Below, in pieces: positions 47,445 to 58,800 of a DNA stretch of 64,000 nt (within the stretch, counting starts at the first letter, position 1; each line of letters begins with the position of its first letter). Position numbers and translations under genes: made by a program. The DNA is from Irpex lacteus (Eukaryota > Basidiomycota > Agaricomycetes > Polyporales > Irpicaceae): assembly GCA_001986395.2 (NCBI GenBank), contig MQVO02000001.1, positions 682,001-746,000 on the forward strand, given 5' to 3'. The notes under the pieces were generated by a model. It was not told where the DNA came from. It made no database searches and saw nothing but the letters and a program-made list of their open reading frames with translations.

Positions 47445-50036
47445 TCACTGCTCGGTGCCTTTAGGGTGTGTTGCGCGTCGACTATGCTGAGCGGTCCTGT
47501 CCGCCACCTCCTGAGTAGCAGCAGGCTCGCTCACAGAAGCGCGGGGGATCTGGGAAGCGTACGAGATATACCCGAGATCCTGAAGCATTTCCCTTGCCGC
47601 CGTAGGTTCGAGTGTGCCCCTCTTCAAGTGCCTCCATATACTTTCAGCGATCCGCAATCGGTACTTTGTCTGAGTTGCGTCGTTCCACTGCACCTTCGAC
47701 TTGACCAGTAGCGTCCAGAAGTCATACGCTATCACGGGATCACCAGCGCGAAGCGCTATATCCACACAGTCCAGTCCCATGTTCGAAGAAGGCAGGAACC
47801 TCGCATCCAGCAGCGACTCGATCAACTTCTTCACCCGCTGCAGACGTTCCCGGCGCGTTAGTCCGCCATGTGCGGGAGGATCCACGTATAATCGAATGAG
47901 CTTCCCGGTCGTCTTGTAATCGAGCTGCGTGATACCGAAATGACGCGCACGGTCGATGAGCTTGTTAACGAGGTCCATGTCGCCTTGAAGGCCCGCGTGA
48001 TTGATCACAGTTCCAAACGAGACCGCGTCAGGCCGTAATCCTCGCGAAGTCATCTCCTCAATGACTTTGGCTCCTGCAGCGGCATCTGTCACTGACACCG
48101 CAGACAGTGCCACGTTGGCGTCGTAGATGTCATGAGTCTCTCCACGGTCCAAGACAGTCTGCAGTACTCGCATGCCTTGCTCGTACCTCCCTCGAATGAC
48201 ATAGGCTCGCGCTAACGCGTTCAGCTGCTCGCGTGTGGCGTTGCGGAGTGGAAGATTGTGTTCGATGAAGGTGGTAATGACGCTATCGGCGAATGCTCGG
48301 TACTCGTCTATTTCCTCCTGGTTGGAGGAAGCACCATGGTCGCTTTCGTCCTCACCATCGGCGGAGTCGCCAGTAAGAGGACCATCAGAAGTAGACAGTG
48401 CGCTGGGATCTTGTATATCACCCGTCAGCAGAGAAGTCAGGACTTCACCACTGGGGATTGCGTCTCGAGAGTGAAGCTCGTCCTCTTGAGGTTCTGGCAA
48501 GTATTGTGACCGACTACGAATTCGAGCTTCCGCTAAACTGACCAGACGAGTCAGAATGCTAGGATCGCGAAGTACGAGGTCAAATCCAGAGGTAACCGCC
48601 CGTTCCCACAATCTTCTGGCCGGTGATAACATACCACACTCTGCGGCGAACCGTACAAAGCTGCCGAGAGCGACTTCAGAGACGTCTATGTTGTCCTTTA
48701 CCACTTGATCAACCAGAGTTCGTAGGGTGTGCACATCGTGCCTTGCATGACTACGGGTAAGCAGCCACATAAGTATAGTACCGTTAGGACTTGAGCTACC
48801 GTGATTTGCAAGCGCGGCAGGTTCCCTCGTTAGTCGGTACACCGCCAGAGCCAGCACGTCTTGGCGATCTCGCTTAGCCCTGTCGTAGAACCGTTGCAGT
48901 ATGTGACGCGGGAATGGGAAGCGGAGAAAGGAGTAATAGCGAGCGATCAAGCCGGTCGCGTGCTTCATACTGGAAAAACTGACATCGTCTTGCACGAGTG
49001 AGTCGATGGCCGCTGTAACAACCGATGCAAATGACGAAGGTGTATGTTCGCCCCATGGCGGACTAGTATTGAGCAGGAAAGCTGCCCTGTTTGGCCAGCC
49101 GAAGGATACGCAGCACCGAACCAGAATGGTACGGACGATAGTATCAAAGTCGTGCCCAACAAGTTCTACGTCGGCCAATGCGCTGGAAGGGATGACGTGG
49201 TACTGAACCAGTTGACGTAATGCCTGGAGGGCTGTCTTGTGCTGTCGAGTTTCAACCAGTTTCACTAGCAGCTTGAATTGGAGCCATAGGGCCCGGGAGT
49301 GTGTGTACGGCTCGAGAATTAGTCCATGGTCAGCGTGAATCCGCAGGACATAGTCGGTAATGATAGGGGCGAGAATAGTGAGAGCAGGAGCATCGGCGGA
49401 CGGTTCGGAATGAGGGGTCGTGAAGCGGTCGGTCATTTGAGCGAGCAAAACAAGGGGAAGTTTGAGAGAAGGATCTTCAGCCTGTAGGGCTTGCAGAATG
49501 CGTAGCATTGCTGGTCTATGGGTGAATGGCGATGAATCAGCGAGAACTTGGAGTGTTTGCTGCAATAACGCGTTTCGGTCCGCAGGATGGTCGATTGCCA
49601 TTGTTAAGACAGAATCCACAATCTTGTCAACTCTCTTTCTGTCTCCCCTCGCCAACCTCTTCCTGAGTCTATCCAGGACGTTGCTCGCTGGTGTTGCAAC
49701 TGTGGTATTCGGACTGTCGTGTGCCACGACCAAGGAAGTTGCATCGCCAACCTTCTCCGAGTCGTTCTTCGTCTGCCTAGAGGACGGGTTAGGGAGCTCC
49801 GATGTCTTCTCTCGAGAATACGAAGTGACTGTGGACTGTGGTGAATTAGGGGAGGTGATGTCTGTTTCGGTTCGGCTGGCGGTTGCGGGAGTATCCGACG
49901 GGGGTCCTCCAGGTCGTACATCGGTGTTGGTAGGCAGAGTAGGTGCGAGGGTCCTGACATATCGCAATGAAGCATTGTGGTGGAGAGTCTGTCTTGGTTT
50001 GAAGGCTCGCAGCAATTGTTGCCGACAAATGAACAT
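47445..50036 (-). CDS. pentatricopeptide-repeat-like mitochondrial protein
   Basis: An intron-free 863-residue coding exon. The N-terminus is Arg/Leu-rich and free of acidic residues (MFICRQQLLRAFKPRQTLHH), a mitochondrial presequence, followed by a Thr/Ser/Pro-rich linker. The body is helical throughout, in repeat-like pairs. The clearest PPR units are near 48.0-48.2 kb (YEQGMRVLQTVLDRGETHDI, AAAGAKVIEEMTSRGLRPDA, SFGTVINHAGLQGDMDLVNK), the KxxxEMxxxGxxPD pattern. PPR proteins bind organelle RNA and act in its processing or translation. The 863 residues and the lone strong PPR cluster resemble fungal mitochondrial PPRs such as Dmr1 or Ppr10 relatives, but orthology is not decidable. A 72-nt intron in the 5' leader (50044-50115, GTGAGTAA...AATAG) is possible. 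Confidence 0.78.
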   Translation of the reverse strand: MFICRQQLLRAFKPRQTLHHNASLRYVRTLAPTLPTNTDVRPGGPPSDTPATASRTETDITSPNSPQSTVTSYSREKTSELPNPSSRQTKNDSEKVGDATSLVVAHDSPNTTVATPASNVLDRLRKRLARGDRKRVDKIVDSVLTMAIDHPADRNALLQQTLQVLADSSPFTHRPAMLRILQALQAEDPSLKLPLVLLAQMTDRFTTPHSEPSADAPALTILAPIITDYVLRIHADHGLILEPYTHSRALWLQFKLLVKLVETRQHKTALQALRQLVQYHVIPSSALADVELVGHDFDTIVRTILVRCCVSFGWPNRAAFLLNTSPPWGEHTPSSFASVVTAAIDSLVQDDVSFSSMKHATGLIARYYSFLRFPFPRHILQRFYDRAKRDRQDVLALAVYRLTREPAALANHGSSSPNGTILMWLLTRSHARHDVHTLRTLVDQVVKDNIDVSEVALGSFVRFAAECGMLSPARRLWERAVTSGFDLVLRDPSILTRLVSLAEARIRSRSQYLPEPQEDELHSRDAIPSGEVLTSLLTGDIQDPSALSTSDGPLTGDSADGEDESDHGASSNQEEIDEYRAFADSVITTFIEHNLPLRNATREQLNALARAYVIRGRYEQGMRVLQTVLDRGETHDIYDANVALSAVSVTDAAAGAKVIEEMTSRGLRPDAVSFGTVINHAGLQGDMDLVNKLIDRARHFGITQLDYKTTGKLIRLYVDPPAHGGLTRRERLQRVKKLIESLLDARFLPSSNMGLDCVDIALRAGDPVIAYDFWTLLVKSKVQWNDATQTKYRLRIAESIWRHLKRGTLEPTAAREMLQDLGYISYASQIPRASVSEPAATQEVADRTAQHSRRATHPKGTEQ

Positions 50037-52133
50037 AAGTTAGCTATTCGGTTGAACCGGAAGGGACATGCAACGTCAGAACATAAGTAAGAATTGTTAG
50101 AAGGTATTTACTCACCGCATCCCGTAACGTTTCTACCTCCTTCTCAGTAATCTCTGAAGCAGCCAGGTTTCCGCCAGTAGACCTGAATGCAGCAAACAAC
50201 AGCGACGGAATGAACTTTTTAGACCGAGGTCGCGTCAAAGCCGACGAGCGTGAGGAGTGACATCCGCAAACGGCGTGTACGTGATTGGTTGTGACTGTGA
50301 CTGTGTGACGTGACGTTTTGAGGCGTCGCACCCGCCGTCTCGAAAAGGCAACCCCCGTACTTCGACCACATAACTCCTACTTCGCACTACTATAAACAGC
50401 AGCAATGCGACTCCTTCTTTCTTATTCTCTGAATCTGACGTAAAAGTATAACTACGTCGTTATATGCTAGAATATGACTCATCACTCTGTAAGCGATCCT
50501 CAATCCATACTAAATTTGAATCGGGTTTCTAGTCTGCAATATTCGATTCCTCTGGCATCTGGCCAGCAAAGACAAGCTCAGTCCCAGGAATCTAGCTTCC
50601 TCCACCCAAAAGGAGGTCATATACGCGAGACCTCTAATGTGAGTCTAGGACAGTAGATACTTATTCTCTAATTTTCGTCGACCGCTGACCAAAACAGACA
50701 GGCTCTTTACAGAATTCTGATGTACAGGCAGTATACCTGATCCCTCACATCATCCGTCAAGTACCGTTTTATAAAATGTTGATACCGTGCTCAGGCTCTC
50801 TCGGGGTTAGGGCTCTGTGACCGGATGATGCTCGGATTCTTCTTGGATTCTTCACGGAACAGGAGTCTCCCTACGGCATCTGTTCGATGGACTTACCTAA
50901 CAGGTAAACTCGCTCATCCATCAGCTTCGCAGTTCGTATAGAGCTGTGATGCCAACGTTCTTTTGTCAACTTGCTTTTACTTTGAATTCCCAAGCACAGA
51001 GATTAGATCTGAAGATCTCTATGACGATCTTTACATTCGCCTCCGCATCCAGGAGACTCGGACACCCGTCCGGCATCTGGGGCGACGTGGTGACAATGAG
51101 CAGAAGCGCTCAGTTTATCCGGGCAAAGCACATGCGAAGCAATACGTGAGTAGCTACTTATGCAAGAGATGATGTCGTTGCTATTTGCTACAACGTAGGA
51201 CCAGTACTGTTGCTCAGATCGAGCATGATCTCAATAGCCAGCGCACCTCGTCTATGATGGATTTGCGTCTTGTTCCCGACTCGGCCGCGGGGCGAGGCCG
51301 ACCGCAAGGTGGATTAAGGTGTGGGTTGCTTTGCCACAGACAGAGTCCATCGCGTTCTTTACGGAGCGACTTTGATCTGGGGTGAAGCGTTAAGTGGGCC
51401 TATGGCAAGATAAAATCAAACCTACCCCTGTCACGGAAAAATGGATCCGCGTAGGTTCCCAGTCTCTGCGCTTCTTTACGCCCAGCTGGTCTCTTGCTCC
51501 AGGTACAGAGCTTAGTTGTGCCTAATATCTGCTGGGCGCAGCTTACTCCTTGAATAATAAACAGCCAGTTTGGATTGGGCTTACCCAGTAGGTTTTCCCA
51601 AGCTTCCGCGGACCGTCAAGCTTGAAGTTACGGTAGAAATCTCCGGCACATAGAGTCAAAGAAAGACGGAGGTATTAACACAGCCTTAGGAAGGATTGTT
51701 AGAGTATTACGGTACCGTACCATCGCTGGACATGATATGGCTTTGCGATGGACCGAGACCGAGACTTGGGGTGTGCAGGATAAAAAGTGCCGACGTTCGC
51801 GGTGTCCACACAACGCCTTATGTTGATTTAGGGAGAAAAAGCCGCATGTAGTCAATTTCCATCTCTTCCAGAAATTAACTGTCACTGCAACAATGTGATC
51901 ACGGTTTAGGGCAGTATCAGCGGGCTGAGCGGCTGGATATACCTTCAACCAGAATTACCAAAACAAGGATGCGGTGTTTCAAGCGCCCACAGCCAATCGC
52001 GCCGCGGCTGCAGTCTGAGGTGGCTGAATCGTAGCTCTCGTCTTCGCCTTTCCTCTTGGTCGTCGTTGGGCCACAGAATATCTTGCAAAACTTCTTTGGA
52101 GCTTGAGAGCTACGCACTTGATACTACAACGCC
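50037..52133. other. about 2.1 kb divergent region without a firm gene
   Basis: Promoters of the PPR and GRASP genes. Two weak possibilities: a minus ORF at 50044-50331 that ends at a good donor and is more likely PPR leader, and a plus ORF from 50949. The latter, joined over a GTGAGT...GTAG intron near 51148-51199, gives about 130 residues with no motif. The rest shows scattered stops. Confidence 0.4.
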
Positions 52134-53766
52134 ATGGGTGCTGGTCAGTCGACAACTTCTAAGGCACCACCACGAGCCCTGCACGTACTGCGAGTTACGC
52201 CATCATCACCTGCATCCCAGACAAGCATAGAGCCCTATTTCGATTTCATTGTCGGGTTTAAAGACGAACATCTCACCTCAGATGGGATTGACGCGCCAGA
52301 ACTCGAGAAAATCGTGGAGAATCACGAAGGTCGCACCCTTGACCTCCTCGTATGGAACAGCAAGAGCGAGACCACAAGAGGCGAGTCTTAACACTTCTTG
52401 CATTTGTCTTGCTAACAGCATATACAGTCGTGCCGATAGCACCTTCTCGGGAATGGTCATTACCGTACACTCAGTCCGACCTCAAGGAGCCAGAAGACGA
52501 CCGCAAGCCATCATTGCTAGGGCTTAGCATGCGGATGTGCGAACCAGAGTTAGCGGTTGAAAATGTGTGGCACGTTCTGGACGTGCTCGAAGGGAGCCCA
52601 GCCGAAAGTGCAGGGCTGGTCCCATACGGTGACTGGATAATTGGTTGGTCAGGGGGAGTGTTGAGCGCGGAGAGTGACTTCTACGAAGTGGTGGAATCAG
52701 TACGTACCCTGCAAGTCGTACGGCACAAATCTACGATATTAATCGCTTTATGATTCCAGCACATAGACAAGCCCCTTCGCGTTTACGTCTATTCCTACGA
52801 TTTCGAGTGAGTCGCGCTCATATTGATCCAGCAATGCATCCCTGAACACTCTTGATAGCAATATCCGCGAAGTGGTTTTGGTTCCAAATCGTCATTGGGG
52901 TGGAGAGGGTCTTCTTGGATGCGTATTCGGGTAAGTTCCTATTTCATGTCGCTACTCCTGCTAATGCGTTCTTTGTGCCTAGATTTGGATTACTACACCG
53001 AATACCTCCGATCCCAGAAAACCGCGAGCCGGGTGCATTGCCTCCAGAACTTGTAGAACAAGAAGAATACGAAGAGCAACAACTGTTTGTCCCCGCGGAT
53101 CTTACTGGAGAGACCGAAACCCCAGAACAAGCAGAAGAGAGACTACAATGGGAGCAGGAGGAAAGGGAACGTGAAGCTTACGCCAGGAATTATGCTGCTG
53201 CAGTTAATCAAACTTCTCCTTCTGCTTATGACCTCTCGTTGGATTCTGAGCACTTGGCCTCATATCATGGGACTGACCCTGCGTCTGAGCGCAACACCGT
53301 GAATTTGTCTGAGGCGGCCTCGTCAGGTACCCTTTCACAACGTTCCCCCTCGGCCCGTAGCGGTCGACAACAACCGGAGCCAGTATTACCTGTCAAATTC
53401 TCCTCCCGCTCGAGCACTCCTGTCCATACACCACTGTTCTCCTCTCCTCGTGCCTCGACGCCAACACAGAACCGGTCCCTTGGATACCATGTGAATGGTA
53501 AGTCGCGAAATCACGTTACTGTTCAGGATCTAGAACTCTGAGATCTTTATGTTCCAAAAGGTGTTGGAATTCGTCCTCGTACACCATCGTGGGACGTCCG
53601 TATGTTTGATATGGGGCATAGGGATATCATATCCTCAAGCTCTGACTCATCTGATGACGATGATAAAGATACTTCTGCCAGCGTCGCCGAAACCGACGCA
53701 ACAGATGCAACAGCTACCAGCGAGGTCACAATCACATCCCAAGGTAGTCTGACAAGCGTTGATTAA
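52134..53766 (+). CDS. Golgi reassembly-stacking protein (GRASP / Grh1 family)
   Basis: A peripheral Golgi and early-secretory membrane protein that tethers membranes and serves unconventional secretion. ATG at 52134 gives MGAGQSTTSK, where Gly2 could be myristoylated as in animal GRASPs, or acetylated as in yeast Grh1. Two PDZ-type GRASP domains follow: HVLRVTPSSPASQTSIEPYF, DFIVGFKDEHL and LDLLVWNSKSETTR in the first; LGLSMRMCEPELAVENVWHV, DVLEGSPAESAGLVPYGDWI and IGWSGGVLSAESDFYEVVE in the second. RVYVYSYDFDNIREVVLVPN and HWGGEGLLGCVFGFGLLHRI end the core. The C-terminal part is an acidic helical stretch (EEREREAYARNYAA) then a Ser/Pro-rich tail (SSRSSTPVHTPLF) ending SLTSVD, the phospho-regulated region in animals. 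Six or so exons, about 440 residues. It stands between the PPR gene and the inverted BTB remnant. Confidence 0.93.
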
Positions 53767-55893
53767 TTTCATGATCATGACTGGGTCCCGCGACCTGCGG
53801 CGTTGGAGTCTCCCAACTCTTCGCTAAGTTCTAACTCACATTTCATCTCACGCTTGATGAAAAAGTGCATCCGCGTGTCACCCTTTGTGCATTACGCGGC
53901 GAGCGGCGGCCCATGGGTGGGTGTTCTCGAACTCTTCTGCACCCGAAAAAGCATATGCATATGACAAGAAACGTCTGGTGCCACACCCTGAATGAGCGGT
54001 TTGTATGTGATACAACTCAGCGAGTTCTTCTTTCGTCTTCTGCTGCACGTCACATATGTGCCTCTTTGACAACGTGACTAGATTACCCTGCGGTCATAAT
54101 GAGGATGTGTAGCCGACGACGTAAAGTCCATGATAACTATTCAATTGTCTAAATTACTATGTGCGGGAGTTATTGATATGATGAGATGTACAGGAACATT
54201 TCTGCCAGGGCCCGTCCAACGAGGGATTCCGCCCCGGACGACCTTGTTTTCGTCCTACCCTGAGGTTGCAATGGTGCTGGTAGCTACCAGGAACAAGCAT
54301 ATCCAGAGCGATCATGAAAGGGGCGAGGATACTCATCGCCACGAGATCACATCTCGGGTTCAAGTACTGACATGTACTGACAAGTGATGGGACACCTATG
54401 GTACAAGCAATGGCTAATCACCTCTGATCGTACAGATATTGTACGTAGGCCGTTGACAACGCGTGCAAACGGCCAATGAGCAACTTGGCCGACTCTCGCT
54501 CAACTTCACGTTACTTGGCAACCTTTATACCTCCGCCCTATCCTTCGAGGCTTCGACACCGGTGTATTCGGCTTACAACTCAATGTTCAACGCAATCAGT
54601 GGCCACAACACTGTTAAGAACTATATCGAGATCGATTCGGGTTGATCATTGACATTGATATCGCTGAACAAGAAAAGGAGAAGGTACGCAGCCACTTTCG
54701 CAGATGCATACCTCGCTCAAAGGCAGGATGTTATGGTGCTGCCATACGTCCCGTATCGTTGCGGACCCTCTGATCTCATATATTAGAGGCAGAATGCCAC
54801 TTCGATCTGTTTCGTGATGAATAGCAGAGTTGGTAATGTGAGTTGTAGATATGGGTATGATGTATGATATCAGTCAGCCTGAGACGTGCCTCACGAACGT
54901 CGAGCATCCTCAAGCGCAGCAGAAAAGCCCGAGAAGGCCTCATACTTGATATCGTCTCCTGCGACTTGAAACAACTTCTATGCAACGAGTGACCAGCCAG
55001 CTTAATCAGTCGACCCTTACCTGAGGACTTCTGCCTCCGGTGGATTCGGCAAAGTGATCGTGCCTCTAGAAGGACAAGGAACGAATTAAGGAATAAGACT
55101 TGGGGACATGTGCTGATAGTGGTTAAAGAAAATTTGGGCATGGGCAAACACAAAGGGAGCTCGAGTTTAAGCATCACCTTCAAGGGTGTACAGCGCGACT
55201 TTCGCAGTGCTGACTTCGTCGTAAACACTCCCAAGCGTATGTTCGATGAACCTTCCAGATTGGTTGTCGTACATAACTGGACCATCCTTTTCCTTTTGTG
55301 CAACGGCTGGAATCACGGTATTCCCAACTCGCAGCTGAGAGGTTACGGTACTCCTACCACCGTCTACTATTTCGTGTTTCGGCCATGGGGTAGCAATCGA
55401 CTATAGCCGCTCCGTGATTGGCATAGTCCGGAGGGCACGATACTCACCCGTCCAAGGATTAGGCTCCCATTTTTAGTCGGATAACTCTACCAAACCAAGA
55501 TAGTAGTCTTGTTTTTCCTTTTGCCCAATGAGATTAGGACCACGCCGTCCACTGTCGCGTTGGAGGGATATTGAGTAAAGGATAGGTGGACTTCCCGCTC
55601 GGAGCCTCTGATCTAAGTCACGGTCACGATTGGAGGAGTACCATTTCAACATATTTCGGGCTGAGCAATAATGGTACATGAGTCCGGCGTAAACAATAAA
55701 CTATCCAAGATCTACTCACTTTTTACGAACAACTCTCCATTTAATGGTTTTGCGAAGGTTGCGATCGTGGGCGCGGTTGAATCTGAGACGCATCGACGCG
55801 TCGACCTTAACCTAGCACGTGGCCATCATATTACGGCACCGCGATTGGTCGTGTTCTTCCTAGGACTTGCCACCGACCTCGTCTCCCAAAAGG
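53767..55893. other. about 2.1 kb with a decayed gene copy
   Basis: Between the convergently placed GRASP 3' end and the Prp24 promoter. It includes the MATH-BTB remnant at 54712-54965. The minus frame at 54776-55303 runs through that remnant in a different frame. A minus-strand stretch at about 55170-55320 stays open and reads AVAQKEKDGPVMYDNQSGRF, which looks gene-like but matches nothing I know. The rest looks non-coding. Confidence 0.45.
54712..54965 (-). pseudogene. decayed partial copy of the MATH-BTB gene, inverted
   Basis: Read on the minus strand, 54895-54965 gives IKYEAFSGFSAALEDAR, matching IAYEVFSDFSAAFEDVR of the intact gene (62650-62705). After a degraded intron, 54736-54809 continues with QIEVAFCL, then EIRGS and VWQ. 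This matches KIEVTFFLHH, SEIRGS and NVWQQ at 62762-62850 at roughly 80-85% of bases. A 4-base deletion and an in-frame TAA break the frame. The intron remains, so this is a DNA-level copy and not a retrocopy. At the end of the exon (54712) the copy carries a GT donor where the intact gene has GC. The 5' part of the gene is not recognisable. Confidence 0.7.
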
Positions 55894-58800
55894 ATGGATG
55901 AAGTTGCTGCTCTTGAGGCTCTAGCAAACAACCTTGCACTCATCACCGAAAACCCCTACGACCTCTCGCTACACATCCAAAATGTCCGACTTGGCCGCGA
56001 AACGGGTATGGAGGACCAGGCAGAGGCAGCACTGGACATGGTCATAACCTACTGGGCCGCAGGAGAAGAAGTTTGGACACCGCTTATTGACGTCAGGATC
56101 AAAGGTTCGGACTTGGAGAGTGCGGAGGGTATACAGTCTGTATTGGAGTTGTTCGAAAAGGCAGAAGAGGATTACTTGTGTACGTGCTTAATTGTATCGA
56201 AGGGATGCACTTCTAACTAATGTGTGCTTGTAGCAATAAACATCTTGAAAAGGCACCTTGAGTTTTTACTCGAGAGGTTTAATCACTTCCAAGAATTGGA
56301 GGCCAGACCAGATGGCCTTGGAGAACTGTTTACTCCCGCGTGGATGCGTGCTCACATTGACGGCATAGTCTCTCAGGGCATTGCGCATTTAACACGAGTA
56401 CGTCGCCATACACATAAACTTGTTTAAACCTGACCTTAAACTCTTAGAGCCATGAGTTGTGGGATCTGAAGCGCGACTGGGAACTGGAACAGCTGGAGCA
56501 GGCACCAGCAGATGAGAAGTAAGCACCGGCATATCACTTCTCACCTTAGTAGCTCAACGGATCATCTTGTAGAGCCGCTCTTGTACAGTATATTGAAACC
56601 ATGCTCCTAGAACGATTAACCCAACCTCACTCAAGTACGCCCCGAAACCCTCCCATATGCCACTTTACTAAAGAATATTATCTCCAGACCACGACGAGAC
56701 CTTCCAGGCATACTCATCATTCACGACAAACTACAAACCCGCCGACGAATACGAAAGTCTGCTAGTCCAAGCATCCAAGTCGCGTAACCAGGCGGTGAAA
56801 GCGTATCAAAGACGAGAATCTTACGAGAGCTCCTTGGTGCGCATCTCCTTTCCCCCAAAACTCGACCCTCGCACCCCTTCTCAACCTGCTAACCCAAATT
56901 ACCTAATTCAGGCACAAGCAGGATACTCCCTCGAGGGCTACGCCTACTACCTCGACTTCGAAAAGAAGAGCAAGAAACCCGATCTCTTCCTCCTGCCAGC
57001 ACTGTACGAGCGCGCCATCGCAGAAGCCGACAAACGGAGATTCGCAGGCGACCAGAATGCCAATGCTGCGCTTGTGGTCTTCTGGACGGGATACCTTGAT
57101 TTCATTCGTGTCAATGCCAATGAGTTTGCCGATGGGGACGATGGCGTACGGGCGAGGATATATAAACGCGCGACGAGGAGTGTTCCTACTGCGGGTGAGG
57201 TGTGGGCGAGATATATTCGTTTCTTGGTATGTGAAGATATTATTTGTACTAGAAAATCTGAGAGTACTGGCTAACTGAGGATGGTAGGAAACATCAGGTC
57301 GTGCGGAGGAAGTAAATGGTAAGTCATCCCCGTGCGTGCACCGCCAGTAAAGAGATAATGGAACCCTCTAGTGGCGTATAGCAATGCACTTGCGGTCAAG
57401 CCTGTCACTCTGGATGCCGACCAGTTGGTGCCTGTCGTACTGGCCAAGGCGGGCTTCGAACGGAGAAAGGTTGAGCGAGAGGACATCGGTAAGAGAGTCT
57501 GCGTCATTTGCGACGGGATTTGACAAGCTGATCTGCGTTTGCAGATAATGAAGGTTATGAGGGTGTTTTGTTACCACTACTCGAAGCTCAATCCCTCATA
57601 CGTGAAAGTATGTCTGTTTCTTTAGATTGCATGCTAACTCTCACTGATTGCTAAATTACACTACAGATAGCAAGACCGGAGACCCACGACTTCGTCTCGA
57701 GAAATATTTCTCTTCTATAGTATGTATTGTTTTGTTTGAGGATTGACTCGTCACCAGTTGACGTTCTAATGCTGATGCTGCTGATTTCTATCAGTGTCTC
57801 GATTCTGCGAGCCTCTCAGAGGAAGCCGTCAATATGTGGTCTGCAACTGTTCGGCATTACAAGTCAAGCTACGTGGCTTGGATAGCTTACACGGATGTGT
57901 TGATGTAAGCCTTTGCTACCCTCATCTTTTAGTGTCTGTATTCTCACTTTCTTGATGTGCATTCGGCTATTTCTTTCCTTCTACATTGCGTCAGTCGCCT
58001 GAACATGTACGACGAAGCGCGCAAAGTCTTCCGAGACGTGGCCAACAAGAACCTCGACTGGCCCGAAGCGGTGTGGGAAGCCTGGGTCTCTTTTGAGCAT
58101 GTGCACGGGTCTGTGGAGGACCTTGAGGATTGCTTGGATCGCATTGAGAGGGCGCAGAAGTATGTCAATGCGAAACGGGCGAAGGTTAGTGCTACTATCT
58201 CGTCAGGTGACGAGTGAACTGATGATATGTGGTTTGCATTTGTGATAGGACGCGCAGAAGGCAGCACAAGCTCATGCTGAGCAGCAGGCAAGTGCTCTGA
58301 TCGCAGAGGCAGGGGCTTCAGCTTCAGTACCAGCGCCGTCCAAACAGAAAGAGAATGACGTCGGTATGGAGGTTGACCAACCTTCGACGGAGAGCCATTC
58401 GAAGAGAAAGGCCGAGGAGGAAGCTCCTGCTCAAGAATCCAAGAAGGCGAGATTCGGTGAGTGTCGTGTCATGGTGGTGGTGCTTGGGGAAGGGCGTATG
58501 TTGACCTCCACTGTGCTGTTGCAGAGCCGGCTCCGTCATCGTTGAAGCGGTGAGTGATCTGAGTGATATGTAGGTTTTTCGCTCATCGATGATGTATTCG
58601 GACAAACAGGGATCGTGAAAATTGTACCGTCTTCGTTGCCGATTTACCTTCAACCACTTCTGAAGATGACTTGAAGGCTCTGTTCAAAGACGTCCGTTGC
58701 TTCCTTTCTCCTGCAGCGCATGCATCAACTAACGTCTGTTTTATCCCTATAGTGCGGTGTCGTTCGGGAAGTCAAGATCACCCCCTTACCGAATAACCTT

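Noticed and set aside
54463..54645. Plus-strand frame that reads like protein (ANEQLGRLSLNFTLLGN)
   Set aside because: Only about 60 codons with no ATG start, flanked by a stop, and adjoining the inverted BTB remnant; I could not tie it to any gene.
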